From positions 1-37,750 of the forward strand of contig CAMZEM010000008.1 in the NCBI GenBank assembly GCA_947305805.1: 37,750 nucleotides of DNA. The letters are read 5' to 3'. Of the stretch, positions 28,508-37,679 are shown in pieces. How positions within the stretch are numbered: position 1 is the stretch's first letter; every line of letters starts with the position of its first letter. Under the pieces are notes generated by a model, which was not told where the DNA came from, did no database searches, and saw only the letters and a program-made list of their open reading frames with translations. This DNA is from an uncultured Clostridia bacterium (lineage in GTDB: Bacteria > Bacillota > Clostridia > Oscillospirales > UBA644). The position numbers and the translations under genes were made by a program.

Positions 28508-29533
28508 TTAAAGAAACGCTTCGAGCGCGGTTACGTCTTCTTCCGTTGTTGCCCAGCTCGACGCAAAGCGGTAAACGGTGCGGTGATTATCGTATTTTTC
28601 CCAGAAGCCGAAAGAAACATGCTTTTTCAGCTCTTCCGCCTTTTTGTTTTCAAGAATTATGAAAATCTGATTTGTAACCGTTTCGATAAAAAACTCGTAA
28701 CCCTTTTTTCTGAATATTTCACGCATTCTGTCCGCCGCTTTAACAGCATTTTTGCTGATTTCAAAATACAGTCCGTCTGAAAAAAGAACGTCAAACTGAA
28801 TTCCGAGAAGCCTTCCCTTGGCAAGAAGCGCGCCGTGCTGTTTGATGCTTGTAAAAAAACCCTTCGGCGCGTTGCCGTGGGTAAAAACGACCGCTTCGCC
28901 GCAAAGCGCCCCGACTTTTGTGCCGCCGATATAGACGATATCGCAAAGGCGCGCGATATCTTTCAGTGTGACGTCTGTGCCGCCGCTCATAAGCCCGTAG
29001 CCGAGCCTTGCGCCGTCAAGATAAAGCGGGATTCCGTATTCTTTGCAGATACGGGAAAGCGCTGTCAGCTCGGAAAGAGTGTAAAGAGTACCGTATTCGG
29101 TAGGATGGGAAATATACACCATGCCGGGAGCGGTCATATGTTCGCGGTTTTCATCGGCAAAAAAGACCGAAAGGTAATTTTCGAGAGCATCCTGCTCGAT
29201 TTTGCCGTATTTGTGGGGAACAGAGATAACTTTGTGACCCGTATACTCAACCGCGCCGGCCTCATGGGCGTTTATATGGCCCGTATCGGCGCTGACAACA
29301 CCTTCGTAAGACGCAAGCACCGAGCTTATGACGGTCTGATTCGTCTGTGTGCCTCCAACGAGGAAAAACACTTCGGCATCTTCTCTTCCGCATGCATCTT
29401 TTATTTTTGCCTTTGCGCTCTCGCAGTATCTGTCCGCACCGTAACCAGGAAGCGGTTCAAGATTTGTTTGCGCAAGTTTTTCAAGTATTTTTTCGTGAGC
29501 CCCGACATTGTAGTCGCATTCAAAGGAAAGCAT
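28508..29533 (-). CDS. ltaE: Threonine aldolase / beta-eliminating lyase family
   Basis: FLVGGTQTNQTVISS, DTGHINAHEAGAVE, YLDGARLGYGL, DIVYIGGTKVGALCGEAVVF (PLP Lys). Confidence 0.88.
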   Translation of the reverse strand: MLSFECDYNVGAHEKILEKLAQTNLEPLPGYGADRYCESAKAKIKDACGREDAEVFFLVGGTQTNQTVISSVLASYEGVVSADTGHINAHEAGAVEYTGHKVISVPHKYGKIEQDALENYLSVFFADENREHMTAPGMVYISHPTEYGTLYTLSELTALSRICKEYGIPLYLDGARLGYGLMSGGTDVTLKDIARLCDIVYIGGTKVGALCGEAVVFTHGNAPKGFFTSIKQHGALLAKGRLLGIQFDVLFSDGLYFEISKNAVKAADRMREIFRKKGYEFFIETVTNQIFIILENKKAEELKKHVSFGFWEKYDNHRTVYRFASSWATTEEDVTALEAFL

Positions 29534-29593
29534 ATAAACTCCTTAGGTTCTTTTACAATAAAATAGCATAAATCCGCGGGTTTGTCAATATAA

Positions 29594-29626
29594 AAATATC
29601 CCCGCCGGGTATTGTTCCGACGGGGA
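29594..29626 (-). terminator. xylA terminator
   Basis: Minus strand CCCCGTCGGAACAATACCCGGCGGGGATATTTTTA. Confidence 0.65.
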
Positions 29627-29640
29627 CTCTGTTTAATAAA

Positions 29641-30954
29641 TCAACCGCAGAAAAGTATATTGTTTACTATGCTTTCGAGATATTCCTGACGGCCGGAACC
29701 GGGAAGAGCCGGGGCGCCGAGTTTATCAGCGTATGCGGCAAGTTCTTCAAGAGAGGTTTCGTCAGCGCGTATCTTTGCGCCGATACCTTTTTCGTAACTT
29801 GCATAACGGTCTTTAACAAACGAGTCTATTCTGCCGTCTTCGATTATCTTTGCGGCCTTGATAAGACCGAGAGCATAGGAATCCATGCCGAGAATATATG
29901 CGTGGAACATATCTTCTACCGTGTAGGAAGGACGGCGGTTTTTTGCGTCGAAGTTAAATCCGCCGGTAAGTCCGCCGGCTTTGAGAACTTCGTACATACA
30001 CATGGTTGTATCGTATATATCAAACGGGAACTCATCGGTATCCCAGCCGAGCAGATAGTCGCCCTGGTTAGCGTCGATGCTGCCGAGCATTCCGTTCATG
30101 GCGGAAATACGGAGGTCGTGCTGGAAGGTGTGTCCCGCAAGAGTAGCGTGGTTTGCCTCGATATTCATCTTGAAATCTTTGTCAAGACCGTAATAACGCA
30201 AAAATCCGATTGCGGTTGCGGCATCGAAATCATACTGATGTTTCATCGGTTCCTTCGGTTTGGGTTCGATATAGAAATCGCCCTTGAAGCCGATGCTGCG
30301 GCCGTATTTAACAGCCATTTTCATGAGTTTGGCAATGTTTTCCTGCTCGAATTTAACGTCTGTGTTAAGAAGTGTTTCGTAGCCCTCGCGTCCGCCCCAG
30401 AAAACGTATCCGCGTCCGCCGAGTTTAACGGTGATATCGAGCGCTTTTTTAATCTGAGCAGCCGCAAAGCAGTATACGTCTGCGGAATTGGAAGAGCCGG
30501 CGCCGTTCATAAAACGGGGGTTGCTGAACATATTGGCTGTGCCCCAGAGACATTTTATATCCGTACCTTTCATCTTTTCGAGGATGTAGTCGGATATTTC
30601 GTCCAGACGGCGGTTTGTTTCTTTGATATCTTCGGCTTCGGGAACTATATCAACGTCGTGGAAGCAGAAGTATTTAACGCCGAGTTTCTGCATAAATTCA
30701 AATCCCGCGTCAACTTTTGCCTTTGCGTGTTCCATTGTACCTTTAACTGCGCCGAACGATTTATCGGCGGTGTCGCGGCCGAACATATCGGTGCCGGCGG
30801 CGCCGAGGTTGTGCCACCATGCCATGGCGAACGGAAGGTGCTCTTTCATCTTTTTGCCGAGGATGACTCTTTCGGGGTCGTAAAATTTAAAAGCAAGGGG
30901 ATTTTTTGAATCCGGTCCCTCAAAAGGGATTACGGGGATATCGGGAAAATACAT
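29641..30954 (-). CDS. xylA: Xylose isomerase
   Basis: [86 protein letters not shown]. Confidence 0.97.
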   Translation of the reverse strand: MYFPDIPVIPFEGPDSKNPLAFKFYDPERVILGKKMKEHLPFAMAWWHNLGAAGTDMFGRDTADKSFGAVKGTMEHAKAKVDAGFEFMQKLGVKYFCFHDVDIVPEAEDIKETNRRLDEISDYILEKMKGTDIKCLWGTANMFSNPRFMNGAGSSNSADVYCFAAAQIKKALDITVKLGGRGYVFWGGREGYETLLNTDVKFEQENIAKLMKMAVKYGRSIGFKGDFYIEPKPKEPMKHQYDFDAATAIGFLRYYGLDKDFKMNIEANHATLAGHTFQHDLRISAMNGMLGSIDANQGDYLLGWDTDEFPFDIYDTTMCMYEVLKAGGLTGGFNFDAKNRRPSYTVEDMFHAYILGMDSYALGLIKAAKIIEDGRIDSFVKDRYASYEKGIGAKIRADETSLEELAAYADKLGAPALPGSGRQEYLESIVNNILFCG

Positions 30955-31057
30955 ATTCTGTCTCCTTATCTGTTTCCGTAAACGGAATTTGTTTTTCTAA
31001 TTATAGCATATCCGAAAAACAATTTCAAGTGTTTTCCGGATATTTTTTCATCATATT

Positions 31058-32125
31058 TCAGTGGGCAAGAGACTCTGCAAGACGGACGAGATCGTCAACC
31101 TCTTCCTTGTCTTTCATCCCGCCCACAATCAGCTGCAGACCTTTATGTGACAGATTACGCATAAAAAACTCTATCTCGTCTTTTTGCGGAAACAGGACAA
31201 GGCCTTTGCCAGCTTTCTGTATTTTTTTAAGTGATTCCATGTTTGCGGACGTCCTGGGCTGACCCGCAACGGGAGTCCACTGAATGTTATCTATACCTTT
31301 AACCGATAAAATCATATCGAGATGGCGTTTCTGTTCGATACCGTCAAGGTGATAAGTGCAGTGTTCGAATGCGGACGAAGTGGCTTCGAGCTCGGGAAGA
31401 ACGAATTTTTCAAACATTTGCGGAGAAATCATACAGGAGTAGTCGCACTGCAGCTGCAAATGCCTTTTGGGTGACCACAGCTGCATCCAGGCATGCGAAG
31501 AACCGCCGAGATTGTTCTCTTTTATTATCTCAAAATATTCCGCCTGCGTTTTTATCCATGCGTCAATTATGATTTTTTCCGCTTCCAGAACGAATTCCGG
31601 GTCGGAAATCATATCCACAAGCAGTTTTTCCGTGCCCCGCAGATGCGCCAGTCCGTCGATTATTCCGCAGTTGTCGTTCATGCTTACGAAATAGTCGTGA
31701 CCGACAAGACCGACAAGCTTTGAAACTATCTTTTTCTGTTCATCAAATCTTTCTCTGTTAAAGCGAAGAAGCGAAACGTCGGGTTCATCAATAACAGGCT
31801 CAAACCATATCGTATCGCGCGTATAATTCGGTATACTGCCGAAATAAATACATTCGCCCGCCGTACCGAAATCCATCAGCTGCCCCGGAATACATTCGCA
31901 AAGAAAATCCGTTTGCTCACAACTGCGAATCATCAGATTATAAAGCGCTTCGGGATCGATATGCCGCTGTTTCGGCGTATATTCGCGCGCTTCGGGAATA
32001 ATCTTTTTTTTGGGACTTTTTCTCGGCACCGTTACTGCAAGACAGCAACGTGAGAGATAATCCTTTTCCCAAAAAGCTTCAAAATGTTTTCTTGCCTCTT
32101 CCCAGTCGTCTTTATAGGTAAGCAT
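31058..32125 (-). CDS. URO-D superfamily-like protein of unknown substrate
   Basis: Distant URO-D-like layout: SSHAWMQLWSPKRHLQLQCDYSCMISPQMFEKFVLPELE, CTYHLDGIEQKRHLDMILSVKGIDNIQWTPVAGQP. Confidence 0.65.
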   Translation of the reverse strand: MLTYKDDWEEARKHFEAFWEKDYLSRCCLAVTVPRKSPKKKIIPEAREYTPKQRHIDPEALYNLMIRSCEQTDFLCECIPGQLMDFGTAGECIYFGSIPNYTRDTIWFEPVIDEPDVSLLRFNRERFDEQKKIVSKLVGLVGHDYFVSMNDNCGIIDGLAHLRGTEKLLVDMISDPEFVLEAEKIIIDAWIKTQAEYFEIIKENNLGGSSHAWMQLWSPKRHLQLQCDYSCMISPQMFEKFVLPELEATSSAFEHCTYHLDGIEQKRHLDMILSVKGIDNIQWTPVAGQPRTSANMESLKKIQKAGKGLVLFPQKDEIEFFMRNLSHKGLQLIVGGMKDKEEVDDLVRLAESLAH

Positions 32126-32259
32126 ACCCCTGCCTCCGCGTATTATTTCGTGATTTAATTATACAGTATTCTGCGGTTTTTTTCAAGTACTTTTTCCCGT
32201 TTCATCCGTCCGTCGCCGCGGTGTAACAAAAAATTTACAAATTTTTTTTGCATTTCCTA

Positions 32260-32288
32260 TTGACAATTTGCGCGCGAACGGATATAAT
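32260..32288 (+). promoter_or_regulatory. Consensus promoter of the feo operon
   Basis: TTGACA - 17 bp - TATAAT. Confidence 0.8.
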
Positions 32289-32294
32289 ATCAAT

Positions 32295-32355
32295 CGGTTA
32301 GCAGAGGGTAACTGTTAACCGTTTATTTAGACGTTGCGGTTAGCAATTGCTAACC
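32295..32355 (+). promoter_or_regulatory. DtxR-family-like operator cluster
   Basis: Perfect 18-bp palindrome GGTTAGCAATTGCTAACC (32338..32355), plus GGTTAGC (32296) and GGTAACTGTTAACC (32307..32320). Confidence 0.6.
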
Positions 32356-32371
32356 CAAAGGAGGGAAACTT

Positions 32372-32584
32372 ATGATGCCGCTGGCACTTGCAGCAGTAGG
32401 TGAAGAAAACACCGTAAAAAGGATAGGCGGAAATCAGGAAGTTAAGCAGCACCTTGAAAACCTCGGTTTTGTTGTAGGCGGGAGCGTTACCGTGATAACT
32501 TCGCTGGGCGGAAACGTTATAGTTAACGTGAAAGAATCACGTGTGGCAATAAGCGAGGAAATGGCAAGAAAAATAATGGTGTAA
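32372..32584 (+). CDS. feoA: FeoA family protein
   Basis: Small SH3-like FeoA: RIGGNQEVKQHLENLGFVVGGSVTVI..NVKESRVAISEEMARKIMV. Confidence 0.88.
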   Translation: MMPLALAAVGEENTVKRIGGNQEVKQHLENLGFVVGGSVTVITSLGGNVIVNVKESRVAISEEMARKIMV

Positions 32585-32627
32585 CGCCTGTTTTTATAAT
32601 ATTATTTCGGAAAAGGGAGGAACGGGA

Positions 32628-32849
32628 ATGAAAACCCTGAGAGAAACAAAAATCGGTCAGACCGTAAAAGTTAAGAAACTTCACGGCGAAGGCGCGGTGA
32701 AACGCCGCATTATGGACATGGGTATAACAAAAGGGGTTGAAATCTACGTCAGAAAGGTTGCCCCTCTGGGCGATCCGGTTGAGCTGACCGTGCGCGGATA
32801 CGAGCTTTCGCTCCGAAAAGCGGATGCGGAAATGGTAGAAGTAGAGTAA
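32628..32849 (+). CDS. feoA: FeoA family protein
   Basis: KVKKLHGEGAVKRRIMDMGITKGVEIYVRKVAPLGDPVELTVRGYELSLRKADAEMVEVE. Confidence 0.93.
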   Translation: MKTLRETKIGQTVKVKKLHGEGAVKRRIMDMGITKGVEIYVRKVAPLGDPVELTVRGYELSLRKADAEMVEVE

Positions 32850-32898
32850 ACTGACTGAAACGAACAGCATTTAACTGTCAAAGAAAGGAATTATTATT

Positions 32899-35334
32899 AT
32901 GGATTTAAGAATTGCCCTGGCGGGTAACCCCAACAGCGGAAAGACAACGCTGTTTAACGCGCTTACGGGTTCCAATCAGTTCGTCGGAAACTGGCCGGGA
33001 GTAACCGTTGAGAAAAAAGAAGGAAAGCTGAAAAAGCATAACGACGTAATTATTACGGACCTTCCCGGTATTTACTCGCTGTCCCCCTACACTCTTGAAG
33101 AGGTTGTTGCGAGAAATTATCTTATTGAAGAACGTCCCGACGCGATACTCAATATCGTTGACGGCACAAACCTTGAAAGGAACCTCTATCTTACAACACA
33201 GCTTACGGAACTCGGGATCCCCGTAGTTATCGCCATCAATATGATGGACGTTGTTAAGAAAAACGGCGATAAAATAGACACCGAGGAGCTTTCGCGTCAG
33301 CTCGGATGCAAAATAGTTGAGATTTCAGCTCTGAAAGAAACCGGCGTTATTGAAGCTGCGGAAGCGGCGATTGACGCGGCAAAGAACACAAAGACCGTGC
33401 CGATGCATACGTTTTCCGGCTCGGTTGAGCACGCTCTTGCACATATTGAAGAAGCTGCCGTTCACGGACTTGAAGAGTCGCAGCAGCGCTGGTATGCGAT
33501 TAAAATATTCGAACGTGACGACAAAGTGCTTGAAAAGCTCAACATTCCCGCCGAAAAACTCGCTCATATTGAGGGCGATATAAAGGCAGTGGAAGAAGAA
33601 ATGGATGACGATGCTGAATCGATAATCACAAACGAACGTTATCTTTATATCGCATCGATAATCAAGGCGTCATACAAAAAGAAAAGCGCCGGTCAGCTGA
33701 CAACGTCGGATAAAATAGATAAAATTATCACAAACCGCTGGCTCGGTCTTCCGATATTCGCCGTAATAATGTTTTTCGTTTACTGGGTTGCAATGGTAGG
33801 CGTAGGTTCCGCGGCAACAGACTGGGCAAACGACGGTCTTTTCGGAGACGGCTGGCACCTTTTCGGTATCGGTTCCGGAGCGTATGAAGAAGCGGCAGGA
33901 GAATTCGGCGACGCTTCTCTGATAATCGACGGTTACGACGCATACGTTGAAGAAAACGGAACGGCGCCCACAGGCGAATTCGAATACGAAATAGAAGATG
34001 GAGAAACGCTCGCTACGGAAACGGCGACCGCCACTCTTGACGACTATAACGACGCGCTTGCCGTTATTGAAAAATATGAGGGTGAAGAGCCAGATCCCGC
34101 AAACTACGGCGTATGGGTACCCGGTGTGCCCGTACTTGTAGAAAATCTTCTGAACGCTCTTAACGTTCCCGAAGAAGGCGCAGGCGCGGTAATTCGCGGA
34201 CTTATTCTTAAAGGTATCGTTGCAGGCGTCGGCTCGGTCCTCGGATTCGTGCCTCAGATGCTCGTTCTGTTCTTTATGCTCGCATTCCTTGAAGCATGCG
34301 GATATATGGCAAGAATCGCGTTTGTACTCGACAGAATTTTCCGCAGATTCGGTCTTTCGGGAAAATCTTTCATACCTATGCTTATCGGAAGCGGATGCGG
34401 TATCCCCGGTATTATGGCTTCGAGAACGATAGAAAACGAGCGCGACCGCCGCATGACGATAATGACTACAACGTTTATCCCCTGCGGAGCAAAAGTTCCG
34501 TTTATAGCAATGATTGCAGGAGCGATTTTCGGCGGTTCGACACTCGCCTCCTCGATAGTTTCAACATCGGCATATTTTATAGGTATGCTCGCAATTATAG
34601 TTTCGGGCGTTATGCTTAAAAAGACAAAGCTCTTTGCCGGCGACCCCGCTCCGTTCGTTATGGAGCTGCCCGCATACCACTGGCCGACGCTCAAAAACGT
34701 ATTGCGTTCGATGTGGGAGCGCGGCTGGTCCTTTATAAAGAAAGCCGGCACGATAATCCTCCTCTCGACCATTCTTGTATGGTTTACAAGCTTTTTCGGA
34801 TTTACACCCGACGGATTCCGCATGCTTGAAGAGGAAGAGCTCGAAATGTCAATTCTGGCAAAGATCGGCAGCGCAATAGCATGGATATTCGCTCCTCTCG
34901 GCTGGGGAACGTGGCAGGCAACCGTAGCTTCGATAACCGGTCTTGTAGCAAAAGAAAACATTGTCGGTACAATGGGTATTCTTTACGGCGGCGAAGGTTC
35001 AGTTTACGCAAACCTTGCGGAAGCATTCAACGGAATAACCGGTTACTCGTTCCTCGTTTTCAACCTTCTCTGCGCCCCCTGCTTTGCCGCTATCGGCGCA
35101 ATCAGACGTGAAATGAACAACGCAAAATGGACGTGGTTTGCAATTGCTTATCAGTGCGGATTTGCATACTGCATAGCGCTTATGATAAATCAGTTCGGCG
35201 GAATATTCACAGGCAATATCAACGTTATCGGTCTTATCTTTGCAATAGCGGTTTTGGGACTGATGATATACATGCTCTTCCGTCCTTACAAAGAAGCAAC
35301 AAAGCTTACAAAGTCCGTAAAAGTATCCAAATAA
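32899..35334 (+). CDS. feoB: Ferrous iron transport protein B
   Basis: G1 GNPNSGKTTLFNALTG, WPGVTVEKKEG, DLPGIYSLSPYTLEE, NMMD; Gate motifs GCGIPGIMASRTIENERDRRMTIMTTTFIPCGAK. Confidence 0.97.
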   Translation: MDLRIALAGNPNSGKTTLFNALTGSNQFVGNWPGVTVEKKEGKLKKHNDVIITDLPGIYSLSPYTLEEVVARNYLIEERPDAILNIVDGTNLERNLYLTTQLTELGIPVVIAINMMDVVKKNGDKIDTEELSRQLGCKIVEISALKETGVIEAAEAAIDAAKNTKTVPMHTFSGSVEHALAHIEEAAVHGLEESQQRWYAIKIFERDDKVLEKLNIPAEKLAHIEGDIKAVEEEMDDDAESIITNERYLYIASIIKASYKKKSAGQLTTSDKIDKIITNRWLGLPIFAVIMFFVYWVAMVGVGSAATDWANDGLFGDGWHLFGIGSGAYEEAAGEFGDASLIIDGYDAYVEENGTAPTGEFEYEIEDGETLATETATATLDDYNDALAVIEKYEGEEPDPANYGVWVPGVPVLVENLLNALNVPEEGAGAVIRGLILKGIVAGVGSVLGFVPQMLVLFFMLAFLEACGYMARIAFVLDRIFRRFGLSGKSFIPMLIGSGCGIPGIMASRTIENERDRRMTIMTTTFIPCGAKVPFIAMIAGAIFGGSTLASSIVSTSAYFIGMLAIIVSGVMLKKTKLFAGDPAPFVMELPAYHWPTLKNVLRSMWERGWSFIKKAGTIILLSTILVWFTSFFGFTPDGFRMLEEEELEMSILAKIGSAIAWIFAPLGWGTWQATVASITGLVAKENIVGTMGILYGGEGSVYANLAEAFNGITGYSFLVFNLLCAPCFAAIGAIRREMNNAKWTWFAIAYQCGFAYCIALMINQFGGIFTGNINVIGLIFAIAVLGLMIYMLFRPYKEATKLTKSVKVSK

Positions 35335-35353
35335 GAAACGGAAGTGAAACATT

Positions 35354-35527
35354 GTGATTACATGGCTTGCAGAGAATATCGGAACAATTGTGGCGGCTCT
35401 TGCGGTAATTGCCGTTGTGTGCATAGCCGTGGCGGTCATAATGAACGACAGAAAAAAAGGAAAGTCCTCCTGCGGTAATAATTGCGCGCACTGCGCAATG
35501 GCGGGAAAGTGCCATAAAACGAAATAG
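35354..35527 (+). CDS. FeoB-associated Cys-rich membrane protein (GTG or upstream TTG start)
   Basis: VITWLAENIGTIVAALAVIAVVCIAVAVIMNDRKKGKSSCGNNCAHCAMAGKCHKTK*; directly after feoB; absent from ATG-only ORF track. Confidence 0.85.
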   Translation: MITWLAENIGTIVAALAVIAVVCIAVAVIMNDRKKGKSSCGNNCAHCAMAGKCHKTK

Positions 35528-35563
35528 AAAACGGGGGGACCGAAACGGTTCCTCCGTTTTTTT
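35528..35563 (+). terminator. feo operon terminator
   Basis: AAAACGGGGGGACCGAAACGGTTCCTCCGTTTTTTT. Confidence 0.8.
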
Positions 35564-35598
35564 ATATGAAAGGATAGAAGATTTCGAAAATCTGCCGA

Positions 35599-35633
35599 TT
35601 GACCTTTTTATGTTATTATGTTATAATAACATA
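35599..35633 (+). promoter_or_regulatory. Promoter overlapped by a perfect palindrome (putative operator)
   Basis: TTGACC - 17 bp - TATAAT; TATGTTATTAT-gtt-ATAATAACATA at 35609..35633. Confidence 0.65.
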
Positions 35634-35662
35634 AAATCAGTATTTACACGGAGGAGTTTAAA

Positions 35663-36235
35663 ATGAGAAAGAATTTAGGAGTTTCACCCGCGCTTTTCCC
35701 GATGCCCGTTGTTATTGTTGCCGCATACGGCGCCGACGGAAACATTTGCGCAATGAACGCCGCATGGGCGCAGATTTGCGATATGGACAAGATAGCGCTG
35801 TTTATCGATTCCGACCATAAAACAACAAAAAACATTATGGAAACGAAGGCGTTCACGGTAAGCATCGCAGACGTTGCGAATATTGAGGTTGCAGACTTTT
35901 TCGGGATTGCCACTGGCAACAAAATGCCCGATAAATTCGAGCGCACGGGGTATCACGCCGTAAAGAGCGAATTTGTAAACGCCCCTATTATTACGGAATT
36001 TCCCGTTACGCTGGAATGCGAGTTTGCCGAAGAGATAAACACCGAAAATATGCACGCAATCGTAGGAAAAATCAAAAACGTAAGCGCGGATGAAAAAGTT
36101 GTGGGAGACAAAGACAAAATACTTCCCGAAAAAGTTAACGCGCTTGTTTTCGATCAGTTCCGCAGCGGATATTACGCAATCGGCGAAAAAGTCGGTCAGG
36201 CGTGGAAAGCCGGCGCGGGACTGATGAAGAAATAG
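35663..36235 (+). CDS. Flavin reductase family protein (FMN-binding split barrel)
   Basis: FPMPVVIVAAYGADGNICAMNAAWAQICDMDKIALFID, FTVSIADVANIEVADFFGI, HAIVGKIKNVSADEKV. Confidence 0.88.
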   Translation: MRKNLGVSPALFPMPVVIVAAYGADGNICAMNAAWAQICDMDKIALFIDSDHKTTKNIMETKAFTVSIADVANIEVADFFGIATGNKMPDKFERTGYHAVKSEFVNAPIITEFPVTLECEFAEEINTENMHAIVGKIKNVSADEKVVGDKDKILPEKVNALVFDQFRSGYYAIGEKVGQAWKAGAGLMKK

Positions 36236-36245
36236 TCCGCAATAC

Positions 36246-36521
36246 ATGATTGCTCGTGAGAGAGCTGATGTAAAAACCCTTGAAGTTGAAACAAGAACAC
36301 TTCCTGCAGGAACATACGCAGCGTTCAAAACTGAATGTGGTGGACTTGCATGGGAGGAGTTTCCGAAGCTGTTTGAGCTGATCTTCGATTCGTGGCTTCC
36401 TGCCTCTGAGTACAAGCAGAAATATGATCTCGCTATCGAAGTTCTGCACCTTTGGACAGACCACGATCTCCGTCAGAAGAATCGGTACTACGAGGTTTGG
36501 ATTCCCGTGGAGCTGAAGTAA
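36246..36521 (+). pseudogene. GyrI-like effector-binding domain, C-terminal part only
   Basis: RTLPAGTYAAFKTE...YYEVWIPVELK matches the end of GyrI-like domains; no HTH, no clear RBS. Confidence 0.55.
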
Positions 36522-36599
36522 CCCGATTATACTCAGCACGGAATATCGGGATTTTGAATCCGCCTTCTGATAAAATATAGGCAGACAAGGAGGGATAAT

Positions 36600-37511
36600 A
36601 TGGACTGGATTATTGGATTGCAAAAAGCTATCGACTACATCGAAAACAATTTGACAGACACGATTGATTACGAGAAAGTCGCAGCACAAAGTTATTCATC
36701 AAGCTATCACTTTCAACGTGTGTTCAGTATTCTTTGCGGTTTTACGATTGGTGAATACATCCGCAACCGTAGATTGTCGCTTGCCGGTACTGAGCTTGCC
36801 ACAAGTGATGCAAAAGTAATTGATGTTGCGTTGAAGTATGGCTATGAAAGTCCGGACAGCTTTGCAAAAGCATTCCAGAAATTCCATGGTATATTGCCGT
36901 CGCAAGCTCGTAATGACGGCAGTAAACTCAAAACCTTTTCCCGTCTTGTACTAAAATTTTCTTTGGAAGGCGGTACAATTATGAATTATCGAATCGAAAC
37001 AAAACCTCAAATTACACTTCTCGGTTACAAGCGACATTTCGAGGGAATGCCCTACGATGAGCTGAGATACAAACAGGAGGAAAACTTTTTTGTATCCACA
37101 AGAGCACATCAATGGATGATGAAAGGAATGGCGAACGATAAACTGTCCGATTATTGTGTGCTTACCAACATGGATGACAAAGGCTATGACTTCTACATCT
37201 CTGTAACAGCAGACAAGTATGAGTTTGACAACTTGTATAATAGCGATGTTACGGGTATTGATTTTATGGAAAAATTCCAGTTTGAAAAAATCATCATTCC
37301 CGAAAGAACCTATGCTGTTTTTGAAACCGAGAAACAGAAAATGCCTATTCCGGAATACTTTGATATTCGCAAACAAATCGCTGCTGAGTGGCTATCCAAT
37401 GAAGAATATCAGATGATTAATGCTCCGGAGCTTGCGGTTTACCATTGGGGAATCGTTGGTGGATATACTGATAGAACCATTGAAATTTGGATTCCTATCG
37501 AAAAGAAATAA
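36600..37511 (+). CDS. AraC-family regulator with GyrI-like effector-binding domain
   Basis: Two AraC HTH segments (DYEKVAAQSYSSSYHFQRVFSILCGFTIGEYIRNRRLSLA; VIDVALKYGYESPDSFAKAFQKFHGILPSQAR) and C-terminal ERTYAVFETE...EIWIPIEKK. Confidence 0.93.
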   Translation: MDWIIGLQKAIDYIENNLTDTIDYEKVAAQSYSSSYHFQRVFSILCGFTIGEYIRNRRLSLAGTELATSDAKVIDVALKYGYESPDSFAKAFQKFHGILPSQARNDGSKLKTFSRLVLKFSLEGGTIMNYRIETKPQITLLGYKRHFEGMPYDELRYKQEENFFVSTRAHQWMMKGMANDKLSDYCVLTNMDDKGYDFYISVTADKYEFDNLYNSDVTGIDFMEKFQFEKIIIPERTYAVFETEKQKMPIPEYFDIRKQIAAEWLSNEEYQMINAPELAVYHWGIVGGYTDRTIEIWIPIEKK

Positions 37512-37679
37512 TATCTCCGTACCGCCTGTGTAATGCGGGCGGCATTTTCACAATAGAGCTTCCAACCGGAAGTTGGATGAAACACAGACTCATCAAACTA
37601 ATGCGTCATTGTTTTTGAAGCTGCTTATCGGTAAAATATAATTGTAGCTACGAAAATAAAAATCACGAGGTACTTTAAT

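Noticed and set aside
28835-29566. 243-aa plus ORF antisense to threonine aldolase
   Set aside because: Antisense shadow of a conserved gene.
29902-30909. 335-aa plus-strand ORF opposite xylA
   Set aside because: Fully antisense to a clearly conserved xylA; long antisense frames arise from codon bias and it has no recognisable motif.
34254-34961. 235-aa minus ORF antisense to feoB
   Set aside because: Antisense shadow of a conserved gene.
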